A stretch of DNA of 39,360 nucleotides from Acidobacteriota bacterium (GTDB taxonomy: Bacteria; Actinomycetota; Acidimicrobiia; Acidimicrobiales; RAAP-2): assembly GCA_019352075.1 (NCBI GenBank), contig JABBOA010000002.1, forward strand, positions 1,555-40,914, written 5' to 3'. Below, in pieces: positions 32,872 to 39,360 of this stretch (position 1 is its first letter; every line of letters starts with the position of its first letter). The notes beneath the pieces are model-generated. The model ran no database searches. It saw only the letters and a program-made list of their open reading frames with translations, and was not told the origin of the DNA. The translations under genes and the position numbers were made by a program.

Positions 32872-34234
32872 CTTCCTCGTCGTCCCCGACACCGTCGAGG
32901 CGTCCGTGTCGCGCGAGACGTTCGCGTCGCGTCGCGCGATGGTGCTCGCCGCGGTCGAGCCCGGCTCCGACGTCATCACGCCACCATTCAAAGGACAGGG
33001 GACCGATCGTCACCACGTCGCCGTCGCGCACGCCGGCGCGGTTGAGGACGCGGTCCACGCCCAGGGCCTTGAGGCGCTTGACGATCTCGGCGAGGGCCTG
33101 ATCGTCAGTGAGGTCCTGGAAGCGAACGGCCCGCTCGGCGCCGCGACCGGCGACGCGCCAGTTCTTCTCGCCCTCGCGTTGCAACGTGATCTCGTCGGGC
33201 ACCGGTTTGTGCACCACGACCTCGTGCTCGAGTTGCTGCGCCTCGAGTTCGCGCACCTTCACGACCAGTCCGGCGAGCTGGGCGCTGAGCGCGTCGATAC
33301 CGGCGCCGGTCACCGCGGAGATGGTCGCCACGTCAGAAAGTTGATGCGCCGCCACGTCGCCCTTGGAGCCCACGACGATGCGCGGTCGTTCGAGCAGGTC
33401 CGCCTGGTAGTTGCCGAGTTCACCCAGCAGCACGTCGAGTTGCTCGTGGGGGGCGAGCGGCGCGTACTCCGACAGGTCCAACAAGACGCACAGGACCCGC
33501 GCACGTTCGACGTGACGCAAGAAGTCGTGCCCGAGGCCTCGCCCCTGCGCCGCCCCTTCGATCAGTCCCGGGATGTCGGCCATCACGTACTCGGTCGCGT
33601 CTTGGGGGCGACCAGAGCGAGCACCCACCCGCACGACACCCAGATTGGGGATCAGGGTCGTGAAGGGGTAGTCAGCGATCTTGGGGCGCGCGGCCGATAC
33701 CCGAGAGATCAGCGTCGACTTCCCCACATTGGGGAAACCGATGAGTGCCACGTCGGCCTGCAGTTTCAATTCGAGGTTGTACCAGCGTTCCTCGCCCACC
33801 TCGCCCTGCTCGGCGAAGGCCGGGGCGCGCCGCGAGTTCGACAAGAAGCGGTTGTTCCCCTGGCCGCCGAGCCCCCCTTCCGCCGCTCGCCATCGGTCGC
33901 CCGGCCCAGCGAGGTCGACGAGCAACTCACCGTCCTGGGAATACACCAGCGTGCCGACCGGAACCGCCACCACGACGTCCTTGCCGTTCGAGCCGTGCAT
34001 TCGCTTGGACGTACCGTGCTGGCCGTCGGTCGCTCGCCGGAAGGGATGGTCACGAAACCCCAGCAACGACGCCTGATTGTGGTCGGCCACCAGCCAGACG
34101 TCACCACCGCGACCGCCGTCGCCCCCGTCGGGACCGCCCTTGGCCACGTGGGCTTCACGGCGAAAACTGACACAGCCCGCGCCGCCGTCGCCGGCCTTGG
34201 CGTGCAATTGGGCCGAATCGACGAAACTACTCAC
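32858..34234 (-). CDS. obgE: Obg-family GTPase (ribosome assembly / stress)
   Basis: GTPase involved in 50S assembly and growth control. The glycine-rich Obg fold (HAKAGDGGAGCVSFRREAHV, then GGDGGRGGDVWLVAD) covers about residues 1-160. The G domain has GFPNVGKSTL, DIPGLIEGAAQGRGLGHDF and the GSKGD motif. The C-terminal OCT domain includes WRVAGRGAERAVRF and ends in an acidic tail (DDEEDDFV). At 458 residues it is full length. Unlike in many bacteria it is not directly after rpmA; about 2.4 kb with the aminotransferase and HU genes separates them. GTG 34234 has TAGGAT six bases before it. Confidence 0.96.
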   Translation of the reverse strand: MSSFVDSAQLHAKAGDGGAGCVSFRREAHVAKGGPDGGDGGRGGDVWLVADHNQASLLGFRDHPFRRATDGQHGTSKRMHGSNGKDVVVAVPVGTLVYSQDGELLVDLAGPGDRWRAAEGGLGGQGNNRFLSNSRRAPAFAEQGEVGEERWYNLELKLQADVALIGFPNVGKSTLISRVSAARPKIADYPFTTLIPNLGVVRVGARSGRPQDATEYVMADIPGLIEGAAQGRGLGHDFLRHVERARVLCVLLDLSEYAPLAPHEQLDVLLGELGNYQADLLERPRIVVGSKGDVAAHQLSDVATISAVTGAGIDALSAQLAGLVVKVRELEAQQLEHEVVVHKPVPDEITLQREGEKNWRVAGRGAERAVRFQDLTDDQALAEIVKRLKALGVDRVLNRAGVRDGDVVTIGPLSFEWWRDDVGAGLDRGEHHRATRRERLARHGRLDGVGDDEEDDFV

Positions 34235-34246
34235 GTCTCCATCCTA
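34235..34246 (-). promoter_or_regulatory. -10 box of leaderless obgE promoter
   Basis: TAGGAT (34246-34241, minus strand) is followed by six bases and the obgE GTG. A GGAG lies within those six bases but is too close to the start to act as a normal ribosome-binding site. No -35 is evident. Confidence 0.5.
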
Positions 34247-34263
34247 CGGTCCAACCATCCGTG

Positions 34264-35628
34264 CTATCCGACGAGCTCGTCCAACGCCGCGTCGAAAACC
34301 CGCTGATGACGTGCGACGTGCTCGAGGCTCGTCGCCGGACACATCAACGCCATGTTGTGAAAGGGAGTGAGCAGGACACCGCGATTGACGCCGTAGAGGT
34401 GCAGATAGTCCTCCAACTTTGCGTCCGCGCTGGCGGCGGACTCCCCGCCGTTCCTCGGCGCGGGGTCCATGAAACGGTACTCACATCGCGTGCCGAGACG
34501 ACTCACCGACCACGCCAGGTTGTGGTGACGGATCGCGTCGTCCACCCCCTGGGCGAAGGTCGTCGCGAGCACCTCCATGGCGCCGAAGGCCTGGTCGGTC
34601 AACACCTCGCCCAGCACGGCGCGCATGGCCGCGAGGCTCATCGCGTTGCCCGCCAGCGTCCCGCCCACTCCCCCGACGTCCACGATGTCGGCGCCGTGCG
34701 CCAGCGAGCCCATCACGCGATCCGCCAGTTCGGCACTCAGACCGTACGCCCCGCAGGGTACTCCACCGCCCAGCGACTTTCCGATGGTCAGGGCGTCGGG
34801 CGACAGCCCCCAGCGCCGGGTGGCACCGCCGGGACCCGCGGAGAACGTGTGGGTCTCGTCCACGATCAACAGCGTCGCCGTCTCGTCGCAGAGTCGACGC
34901 ACGCCATCGAAGAAACCGGGCTCGGGCAGGACGATACCGATGTTGGTCAAAGCTGGTTCGGTCAGGACCGCGGCCACGTCACCGTGGCGCAGCTCTCTCT
35001 CCAGGGCTTCGAGGTCATTGAATTCCACGACCCGGGTGGTGGTCGTGGGGTCCACCGCGGCACCGACGTTGCCCGGACGCGACACCGGCCGGCCGCAGTC
35101 GTCCAGGACCACGAACGTCTCATCCACCGTGCCGTGGTAGCAGTAGGAGAACACCAGGATCTTGGGTCGCTGAGTGACCAGGCGCACCAGACGCAACAGC
35201 CACCGATTGGCGTCGGTCGCCGAGAGGGTGAAGGACCATTGACGCAGACCGAAACGACGAGTCAATTCGTGCGCCACCCATTCCGCGTCCTCGGTGGGCA
35301 GCATGGTGGTGACCCCGCCCCGGCGACGCACGCGTTCATCGAGGGCTCGCGTCAGGGGTTCGGGGGAATGCCCCGCCATCGCCCCGGTGTCGCCGAGAGC
35401 GAAGTCGACCATTTCGTGTCCGTCGACGTCGGTGATCAGCGCGCCGTGCGCCTCATCGAAGGAGAGGGGGAATCCCCCCGCCCATTTGTTCATCCACGTC
35501 ATCGGGACCCGGGCGAACAGGTGCCGCGCGTCGTGGTGCATCGCGAGGGAGCGAGGGTTCTCGCGCCGATAGCGATCCTGCTCGCGGACCAACAGTCTGT
35601 TCAAATGCTGACGATTCAAGGCCTCCAT
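34264..35628 (-). CDS. Class III PLP-dependent aminotransferase, substrate unknown
   Basis: PLP enzyme of fold type I related to glutamate-1-semialdehyde aminomutases and omega-transaminases. At 454 residues it shows FALGDTGAMAGHSPE, the phosphate-binding region SATDANRW (about 136-143) where homologues have SGTEA-like sequence, YCYHG (about 162-166), VDETHTF with PLP-contacting Asp257, and the Schiff-base Lys284 in TIGKSLGGGVPCGAYG. It is not a canonical HemL by these segments and no haem genes are nearby. It is monocistronic, 29 bp from obgE. The ATG has TACGAT six bases upstream and no Shine-Dalgarno. Confidence 0.87.
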   Translation of the reverse strand: MEALNRQHLNRLLVREQDRYRRENPRSLAMHHDARHLFARVPMTWMNKWAGGFPLSFDEAHGALITDVDGHEMVDFALGDTGAMAGHSPEPLTRALDERVRRRGGVTTMLPTEDAEWVAHELTRRFGLRQWSFTLSATDANRWLLRLVRLVTQRPKILVFSYCYHGTVDETFVVLDDCGRPVSRPGNVGAAVDPTTTTRVVEFNDLEALERELRHGDVAAVLTEPALTNIGIVLPEPGFFDGVRRLCDETATLLIVDETHTFSAGPGGATRRWGLSPDALTIGKSLGGGVPCGAYGLSAELADRVMGSLAHGADIVDVGGVGGTLAGNAMSLAAMRAVLGEVLTDQAFGAMEVLATTFAQGVDDAIRHHNLAWSVSRLGTRCEYRFMDPAPRNGGESAASADAKLEDYLHLYGVNRGVLLTPFHNMALMCPATSLEHVARHQRVFDAALDELVG

Positions 35629-35640
35629 CGCCCCATCGTA
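35629..35640 (-). promoter_or_regulatory. -10 box of leaderless aminotransferase promoter
   Basis: TACGAT (35640-35635, minus strand), six bases, then the ATG of the aminotransferase gene. The surrounding sequence is GC-rich and no -35 is recognised. Confidence 0.5.
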
Positions 35641-35675
35641 GGTGAGCGGCGAGCGGCCGCGTGAGCATCCATTCC

Positions 35676-35834
35676 CTCTAATATCGCCCTGGTCAGGCTT
35701 TATTCAAATCAAGGGCGGTCGCACAACTTAAATATCTGCTCGAAATCCCTAAATTACAGCGTTTTACCGATAAAGATGGCTCCGGTTCAGGGAACTCTCC
35801 CAGTCCGAATTAACGAAGAGTAAGGAGTCGACCG
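35676..35834 (+). promoter_or_regulatory. AT-rich promoter region of the HU gene
   Basis: This stretch is much richer in A and T than the rest of the window, with CTAATATC, CTTTATTCAAATC, ACTTAAATATC and CGATAAAGATG. Several could act as -10 or UP-type elements, but no single -35/-10 pair stands out. AAGGAG at 35822-35827 is the ribosome-binding site for the GTG at 35835. Confidence 0.5.
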
Positions 35835-36110
35835 GTGAACAAGGCCGAGTTGGTAGATGCAATTGTTGCCGAGAGTGGAACGACGAAGGCCGCAGCGACG
35901 GAGTTCCTGCGCGCGTTCGAGGATGTCGTCGTAGAGAACGTCGCCAAGGGCGAGAAGATCGTGCTGTCGGGATTTCTGTCCTTTGAGCGCGTCGAGCGCA
36001 AGGCTCGTACGGCTCGCAACCCCCAGACGGGCGAAGCGATCCAGGTGGCCGCATCGCGTGCCCCCAAGGTATCGATTGGTTCGACGTTCAAAAAGGCCGT
36101 CAAGGGTTGA
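35835..36110 (+). CDS. hup: HU-family DNA-binding protein
   Basis: Nucleoid-associated protein of 91 residues that bends DNA as a dimer. It starts MNKAELVDAIVAESGTTKAA, has KIVLSGFLSFERVERKART in place of the usual GFGTF segment, then the beta-arm motif ARNPQTGEAIQVAASRAPKVS and FKKAVKG. It lacks the long Lys/Ala tail of mycobacterial HupB. GTG 35835 has AAGGAG seven bases upstream. Its AT-rich promoter region and long 3' hairpin suggest a highly expressed single-gene unit. Confidence 0.96.
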   Translation: MNKAELVDAIVAESGTTKAAATEFLRAFEDVVVENVAKGEKIVLSGFLSFERVERKARTARNPQTGEAIQVAASRAPKVSIGSTFKKAVKG

Positions 36111-36189
36111 GACCCCCACCGCGGCGCCCACTTCGTCGCGGTGTATTCGCCCGAGTCCGGCCGAAACCGTCCTCGTGCGAATTTGCAGT

Positions 36190-36228
36190 GCACAACGCCC
36201 CTTGGAGATTCTCCAAGGGGCGTTGTGC
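36190..36228 (+). terminator. 18-bp hairpin downstream of HU
   Basis: GCACAACGCCCCTTGGAG-ATT-CTCCAAGGGGCGTTGTGC is a perfect 18-bp stem with a three-base loop, about 80 bases after the HU stop. No T-run follows on the plus strand. It probably ends the HU transcript as a U-less terminator and is symmetrical enough to work in both directions. Confidence 0.75.
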
Positions 36229-36601
36229 TGGAAAACTTCGCCGCACGGTCCCGTGAATTCACGAAATGAGACGTGACGGCGGCCCGTTCGCACACGATTC
36301 TTCCGGGCGAGTTCGAGATCATCGCAGCGGCGCACCCGCGCTACGAAGCCCCAGGACAATGACGTGCCGACCGGCGAACGCCGAGACCGGAACGGAGTCG
36401 GACGACGACTGGGCCGCCGCGCGCAACGACGGCATCGGCCTTCGTCGAGAACGAAAGCGGTCAGTGCGCGCCCAGGCGTGACGATACCCTCGAGGGAGTC
36501 GCCACGGCGCTCAAGGGAGGGGGCGTGGCCCCCCATCATCACGCGACGACTCGCGTGGTCAGCTCCGCCTCTCGAGCAGTGCGACGATGGACTTCGGGCC
36601 A
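36229..36601. other. Non-coding interval between HU and rpmA terminators
   Basis: About 370 bases between two strong hairpins. ORFs of 71 and 123 codons on the plus strand and a 304-codon minus-strand frame cross it. Their sequences look like random high-GC translation, lack ribosome-binding sites I can identify and run antisense into HU or rpmA. I see no RNA gene or repeat here. Confidence 0.5.
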
Positions 36602-36645
36602 CAACGACGAATCCCCCGGGCGCGGGCCCGGGGGATTCGTCGTTG
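36602..36645 (-). terminator. 20-bp hairpin terminator after rpmA
   Basis: CAACGACGAATCCCCCGGGC pairs perfectly with its inverse across a four-base loop (arms 36602-36621 and 36626-36645). It lies 18 bases after the rpmA stop. No U-tract follows. It is the strongest stem in the window by length and GC content and probably ends the rng-rplU-rpmA transcript. Confidence 0.8.
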
Positions 36646-36663
36646 GCCCAACAGTGCGCGGAG

Positions 36664-36918
36664 TCAACCCTCCGTGAGAATGTCGACGAGCTTACGCCCA
36701 CGACGGAAGCCGAACTTGACCTTGCCTTCGGCTAGGGCAAACAAGGTGTCGTCCTTGCCGATGCCGACGTTACGGCCAGGGTGAAAAAGGGTACCGCGCT
36801 GACGGATGATGATCGAGCCGGTCTTGACGAGCGTACCGTCAAAAGCCTTCACGCCCAATCGCTGGGCGTTCGAATCGCGACCGTTACGGGTTGAACCGCC
36901 ACCTTTGGTCTTTGACAT
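36664..36918 (-). CDS. rpmA: Large ribosomal subunit protein bL27
   Basis: 50S protein whose N-terminus reaches the peptidyl transferase centre. The 84-residue sequence contains [20 protein letters not shown] and [26 protein letters not shown], diagnostic of L27. It follows rplU by nine bases with an AGGAG ribosome-binding site, and a strong hairpin closes the unit. Confidence 0.97.
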   Translation of the reverse strand: MSKTKGGGSTRNGRDSNAQRLGVKAFDGTLVKTGSIIIRQRGTLFHPGRNVGIGKDDTLFALAEGKVKFGFRRGRKLVDILTEG

Positions 36919-36927
36919 GAGTTCTCC

Positions 36928-37266
36928 TTACGCCTCGACGGGTGCTGCGGCCTTAGCCGACTTGGGGGTGATCTTATTGATTTCGACAGTGGTGTACCAC
37001 TGACGGTGTCCCCAACGCTTCCGCTGGATCGACTTCGCCTTGTAAGTGAGAGCACGAATCTTGGGTCCGCTCTCCACCCCCACGATCGTGCCGGTAACCA
37101 GGGCGCCCTCGAGGGCCGGACCAGCGAGCACGCTGTCCCCGTCCACTAGCAAAACGGGCTCGAACTCAATGACAGCACCATTCTCTTCGACTCGCTTATC
37201 CACGCGGACCAATTGGCCCTCGGTGACGCGCTCTTGAGATGTGCCTACTCGGATGACGGCGTACAT
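36928..37266 (-). CDS. rplU: Large ribosomal subunit protein bL21
   Basis: 50S protein contacting 23S rRNA. The track start is too early; ATG 37266 gives MYAVIRVGTSQERVTEGQLV, matching L21 starts, and 112 residues. KAKSIQRKRWGHRQWYTTVEI is the family's C-terminal signature; a short Ala/Lys tail follows. It begins 40 bases after the rng stop. TACTAT (37281-37276) lies nine bases upstream of the ATG, so a separate promoter with a two- to three-base leader is possible. Confidence 0.95.
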   Translation of the reverse strand: MYAVIRVGTSQERVTEGQLVRVDKRVEENGAVIEFEPVLLVDGDSVLAGPALEGALVTGTIVGVESGPKIRALTYKAKSIQRKRWGHRQWYTTVEINKITPKSAKAAAPVEA

Positions 37267-37306
37267 AGGGTTTCCATAGTAGCCGATATCCATGGTCGTG
37301 CGTGTA

Positions 37307-38977
37307 CTAAAGACCGGTCGCGACGACAAAACCGCGCCCGTCGCACACGGCACAGACCTTCGACACCGACTCCAGCAACCCCTCGTTGACGCGCTTTCGC
37401 GTCATTTCGACCAGTCCCAACTCGGAGATATCAAAGACCTGCGTGCGAGTCTTGTCCCGGCTGAGGGCCTGACGCAGGGCTGAGGCGACGGCTTCGCGGT
37501 GCGCCTTGGTCTCCATATCGATGAAGTCAATGACGATGATGCCGCCGATGTCACGCAGTCGCAGTTGACGCGCCACCTCCTCGGCCGCCTCCAGGTTGTT
37601 GCGAAACACCGTCTCTTCGAGGTTGGTGGTTCCCACGTTCTTGCCAGTGTTGACGTCGACGACGGTGAGTGCTTCAGTGCGTTCGATGATGAGCGATCCA
37701 CCCGACGGCAGGAAGACCTTACGGTCGAGCGCCCGGTGCAGTTGCTCGTGGACGAAGTAGCGCTCGAAGAGGGGAAGCTCCTCGGTCGAACGGTCGTAGT
37801 ACTCGATGCGGTCCGCCAATTCTGGATTGACCGCGAGCACGTAGTCACGAACCTTGTTGAAGAGGTCGGCGTCGTCAATGATGACACCACGGAAATCTTC
37901 GTTCAGCTCCTCGCGTAGGACGCGCACCGCCAGGTCCAGGTCGCGGTACACCAGGCGGGGCTGATTGGACTTGGAGACCTCGGCCTCGATGGCGTCCCAT
38001 TTCTCACATAGCGACGTCACGTCACGCGCCAGGTCGTCGGCCGCCACCCCCTCAGCGGCCGTGCGAATGATGATCCCGTGGCGCTCAGGCTTCACGTCGT
38101 CGATGATCTTGCGTAGTTGGCGGCGTTCCCCGTCGGGTAGCCGCTTGGAGATGCCAATCGTGCTCGAATTGGGAACGAGCACCGCAAAACGTCCGGGCAA
38201 CGACACTTCTTGGGTCAGTCGGGCGCCCTTGGCGCCGATTGCGTTCTTAGTGACCTGGCATATCACCGTCTGACCCGACTTGATCATCTGCTCGATGCGC
38301 TTGTCGTTGGCGGGCGTTCCTTCGAGGTCGTCGTCGCTCAGCGAGATGTCGCCGCGGTACAGCACCGCATTCTTGGGAATGCCGATGTCAACGAAGGCCA
38401 ATTCCATTCCCGGCAACACATTTTGAATACGACCCACGTAGATATTTCCGTCGATCTGGTTGGTCTCGTCGGCGGCCTTGGCCACGGTGTATTCCACCAT
38501 CGTGCGGCCCTCGAGGGTGGCGATATGGGTGGCGTCCTTGGCGGTGTGCACGCACATGAGATAACGCCCCTGGGCACGCGTGCGACGCTCTCCCCCACGT
38601 CGGCGACTCTTTCGCGCCCGGCTCGCGTCATCGTCATCGACGAACGGAGCCGACGCCTCCACTGGCGCATCCATCGCCCGGACACTCTGTCGACCCTGTC
38701 CGCCCTGACCAGTGGATCCCTGGCCAGACTGTCCACGCGACGCCTGACCATTCTGCCCTTGGCCGCCTTGGCCGCCTTGGCCGCCTTGGCCGCCTCGACC
38801 GCGCCCGCCGCGCCGACGTCGGTTCGCCCCTTGTCCACTGCTCGGTGCGCTAGGTGTGGTCGATTGGTCGCGCGCGGGCGCGTTCGAAGGCCGGGTGTCG
38901 CCAATCTGCGGTGCGGGGCGAGTGTCGCCGATTCGTGGGCTAGTTGGCGCCGCGGGGGTGGTGATTTCGTCGCTCAC
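37307..38977 (-). CDS. rng: Ribonuclease E/G family endoribonuclease
   Basis: Endoribonuclease for mRNA decay and rRNA processing. The catalytic region runs from about residue 135 to the end: an S1 domain (GNIYVGRIQNVLPGMELAFVDIG), the catalytic Asp pair in VVDVNTGKNVG (Asp441) and IVIDFIDM (Asp484), and a zinc-link CAVCDG near the C-terminus. The first 135 residues are low-complexity, with a doubled IGDTRP, Arg/Gly/Gln repeats (GGQGGQGGQ) and acidic then basic clusters. This suits actinobacterial enzymes with an N-terminal scaffold. GTG 38977 has AAGGAG eight bases upstream. It is followed by rplU-rpmA. Confidence 0.94.
   Translation of the reverse strand: MSDEITTPAAPTSPRIGDTRPAPQIGDTRPSNAPARDQSTTPSAPSSGQGANRRRRGGRGRGGQGGQGGQGGQGQNGQASRGQSGQGSTGQGGQGRQSVRAMDAPVEASAPFVDDDDASRARKSRRRGGERRTRAQGRYLMCVHTAKDATHIATLEGRTMVEYTVAKAADETNQIDGNIYVGRIQNVLPGMELAFVDIGIPKNAVLYRGDISLSDDDLEGTPANDKRIEQMIKSGQTVICQVTKNAIGAKGARLTQEVSLPGRFAVLVPNSSTIGISKRLPDGERRQLRKIIDDVKPERHGIIIRTAAEGVAADDLARDVTSLCEKWDAIEAEVSKSNQPRLVYRDLDLAVRVLREELNEDFRGVIIDDADLFNKVRDYVLAVNPELADRIEYYDRSTEELPLFERYFVHEQLHRALDRKVFLPSGGSLIIERTEALTVVDVNTGKNVGTTNLEETVFRNNLEAAEEVARQLRLRDIGGIIVIDFIDMETKAHREAVASALRQALSRDKTRTQVFDISELGLVEMTRKRVNEGLLESVSKVCAVCDGRGFVVATGL
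38757..38792 (-). repeat. Four perfect 9-bp tandem repeats inside rng
   Basis: The unit CCTTGGCCG occurs four times in a row without change and a fifth, degenerate copy follows. It encodes GGQ repeats in the disordered N-terminus of RNase E/G. Because the unit is a multiple of three, copy-number change would alter tail length without a frameshift. Confidence 0.9.
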
Positions 38978-39274
38978 GACGGGTACTCCTTGAGTTCTGG
39001 GTGAAGGGATTGCGCCCCAGGGCGCATCTCACCGTGGAAAATTCGTGGGGCGCCGATGGCGCGGCCACGTCGGACCGGAAAACTCCGTATTGGGCGGTCG
39101 AAAACGCGGTGCCAAGGGCCCGATCAAGTGGGGCTACCTCACTGGCGTGTACCACGTTGCATCCTCACTGCGGGCAACGACGGAATGAAGTCACTCGGTC
39201 GTCACTGCGATCTCATTGCGCCACCGTCTGGTGTCCGGCCGCGCCCAACACTTCAAGGCTACTCGCAAAGTGCC
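38978..39274 (-). promoter_or_regulatory. Long structured leader upstream of rng
   Basis: About 300 bases separate rng from the upstream gene. Two hairpins are clear: TGCGCC-CTGG-GGCGCA (39011-39026), and a longer one at 39044-39069 with outer CGTGG/CCACG and inner GCGCC/GGCGC stems around a small internal loop. TTGGCA (39117-39112) could be a -35 but its -10 is weak. RNase E of E. coli controls its own mRNA through 5' leader hairpins; a similar role here is possible but unproven. Confidence 0.4.
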
Positions 39275-39360
39275 CTATCCGGCCTTCTTTGTGGTCGTGG
39301 GGGTTGACGTGGTGGATGAAGTGGTGGTTGGAGTCGTAGTAGTAATGGTAGTGGTAGTGG
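39275..39360 (-). CDS. C-terminal fragment of a protein with a Thr-rich tail
   Basis: The minus-strand frame entering from the right edge reads as 27 residues of Thr with some Ser and Pro (TTTTPTTTSSTTSTP...), then TTTKKAG and a TAG at 39275-39277. Codon choice for Thr varies among ACT, ACC and ACG, which argues for a protein tail and not a simple DNA repeat alone. Such tails occur on exported or wall-associated proteins, including penicillin-binding proteins. The identity cannot be told from this fragment. Confidence 0.5.
   Translation of the reverse strand, partial: TTTTITTTTPTTTSSTTSTPTTTKKAG

Noticed and set aside
32825-35664. Long plus-strand ORFs (493 and 467 codons) opposite obgE and the aminotransferase gene
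   Set aside because: Low-complexity shadow translations antisense to genes with clear motifs.
35787-36701. 304-codon minus-strand ORF spanning HU, the intergenic gap and both hairpins
   Set aside because: It would be antisense to HU and read through two strong stems; Arg/Ser-rich sequence with no domain or ribosome-binding site.
36266-36735. 71- and 123-codon plus-strand ORFs between HU and rpmA
   Set aside because: No ribosome-binding site, random composition, and the longer one ends antisense to rpmA.
39300-39360. Trinucleotide-like run at the right edge as a CRISPR or microsatellite
   Set aside because: Units are irregular and the minus strand reads as an open Thr-rich protein tail ending in a normal stop; no spacer structure.

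Overview
The window is about 39 kb of high-GC, gene-dense bacterial chromosome carrying mostly housekeeping genes. It looks actinobacterial. The evidence is an MtrA/MtrB-type two-component pair followed by a GerMN lipoprotein, a class II (AroG-type) DAHP synthase, an N-terminally extended RNase E/G directly upstream of rplU-rpmA, a long Pro/Gly-rich IF2 linker, frequent GTG starts, and many apparently leaderless genes. The archaeal/eukaryotic-type prolyl-tRNA synthetase and the rpsB-tsf-pyrH-frr-cdsA-dxr-rseP-ispG-proS order suggest a deep-branching actinobacterium such as an Acidimicrobiia member. That placement is inference, not proof.

Layout, left to right; almost everything is on the minus strand, so transcription runs right to left. 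(1) 1-1.7 kb: dapB-dapA, lysine/diaminopimelate synthesis. (2) 1.8-11.7 kb: the rimP-nusA-ylxR-infB-rbfA-truB-ribF-rpsO-pnp cluster (ribosome maturation, transcription elongation, translation initiation, RNA decay). It is preceded by a good promoter and an intrinsic terminator lying between that promoter and rimP. (3) 11.9-21.2 kb: rpsB-tsf-pyrH-frr-cdsA-dxr-rseP-ispG-proS (translation, UMP kinase, phospholipid and MEP-isoprenoid synthesis, intramembrane proteolysis). (4) 21.4-25 kb: a XerC-type recombinase divergent from an mtrA-mtrB-lipoprotein operon. (5) 25-26.1 kb: nadD, a 59-residue membrane ORF missed by the ORF track, and rsfS with an apparent CTG start. (6) 26.2-27.6 kb: class II DAHP synthase on the plus strand. 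(7) 27.5-34.2 kb: obgE-proB-proA, then a MoxR ATPase, a CoxE-like VWA protein and a histidine phosphatase. (8) 34.3-36.1 kb: an orphan class III aminotransferase and, divergently, HU. (9) 36.6-39.3 kb: rng-rplU-rpmA, and at the right edge the Thr-rich C-terminus of an unidentified protein.

No CRISPR array, insertion sequence, rRNA, tRNA or defence island was seen, and no wholly new multi-gene system is evident. The most interesting signals are regulatory and structural. Seven genes share a TANNNT box exactly six bases before the start codon (leaderless mRNAs). The rimP-nusA leader looks like an attenuator. The xerC/mtrA interval has an inverted repeat covering both -10 boxes. rsfS seems to use a CTG start coupled to an unreported small membrane ORF. 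Several very strong hairpins without U-tracts close operons. A MoxR/VWA/phosphatase trio of unknown role sits behind proline synthesis genes.
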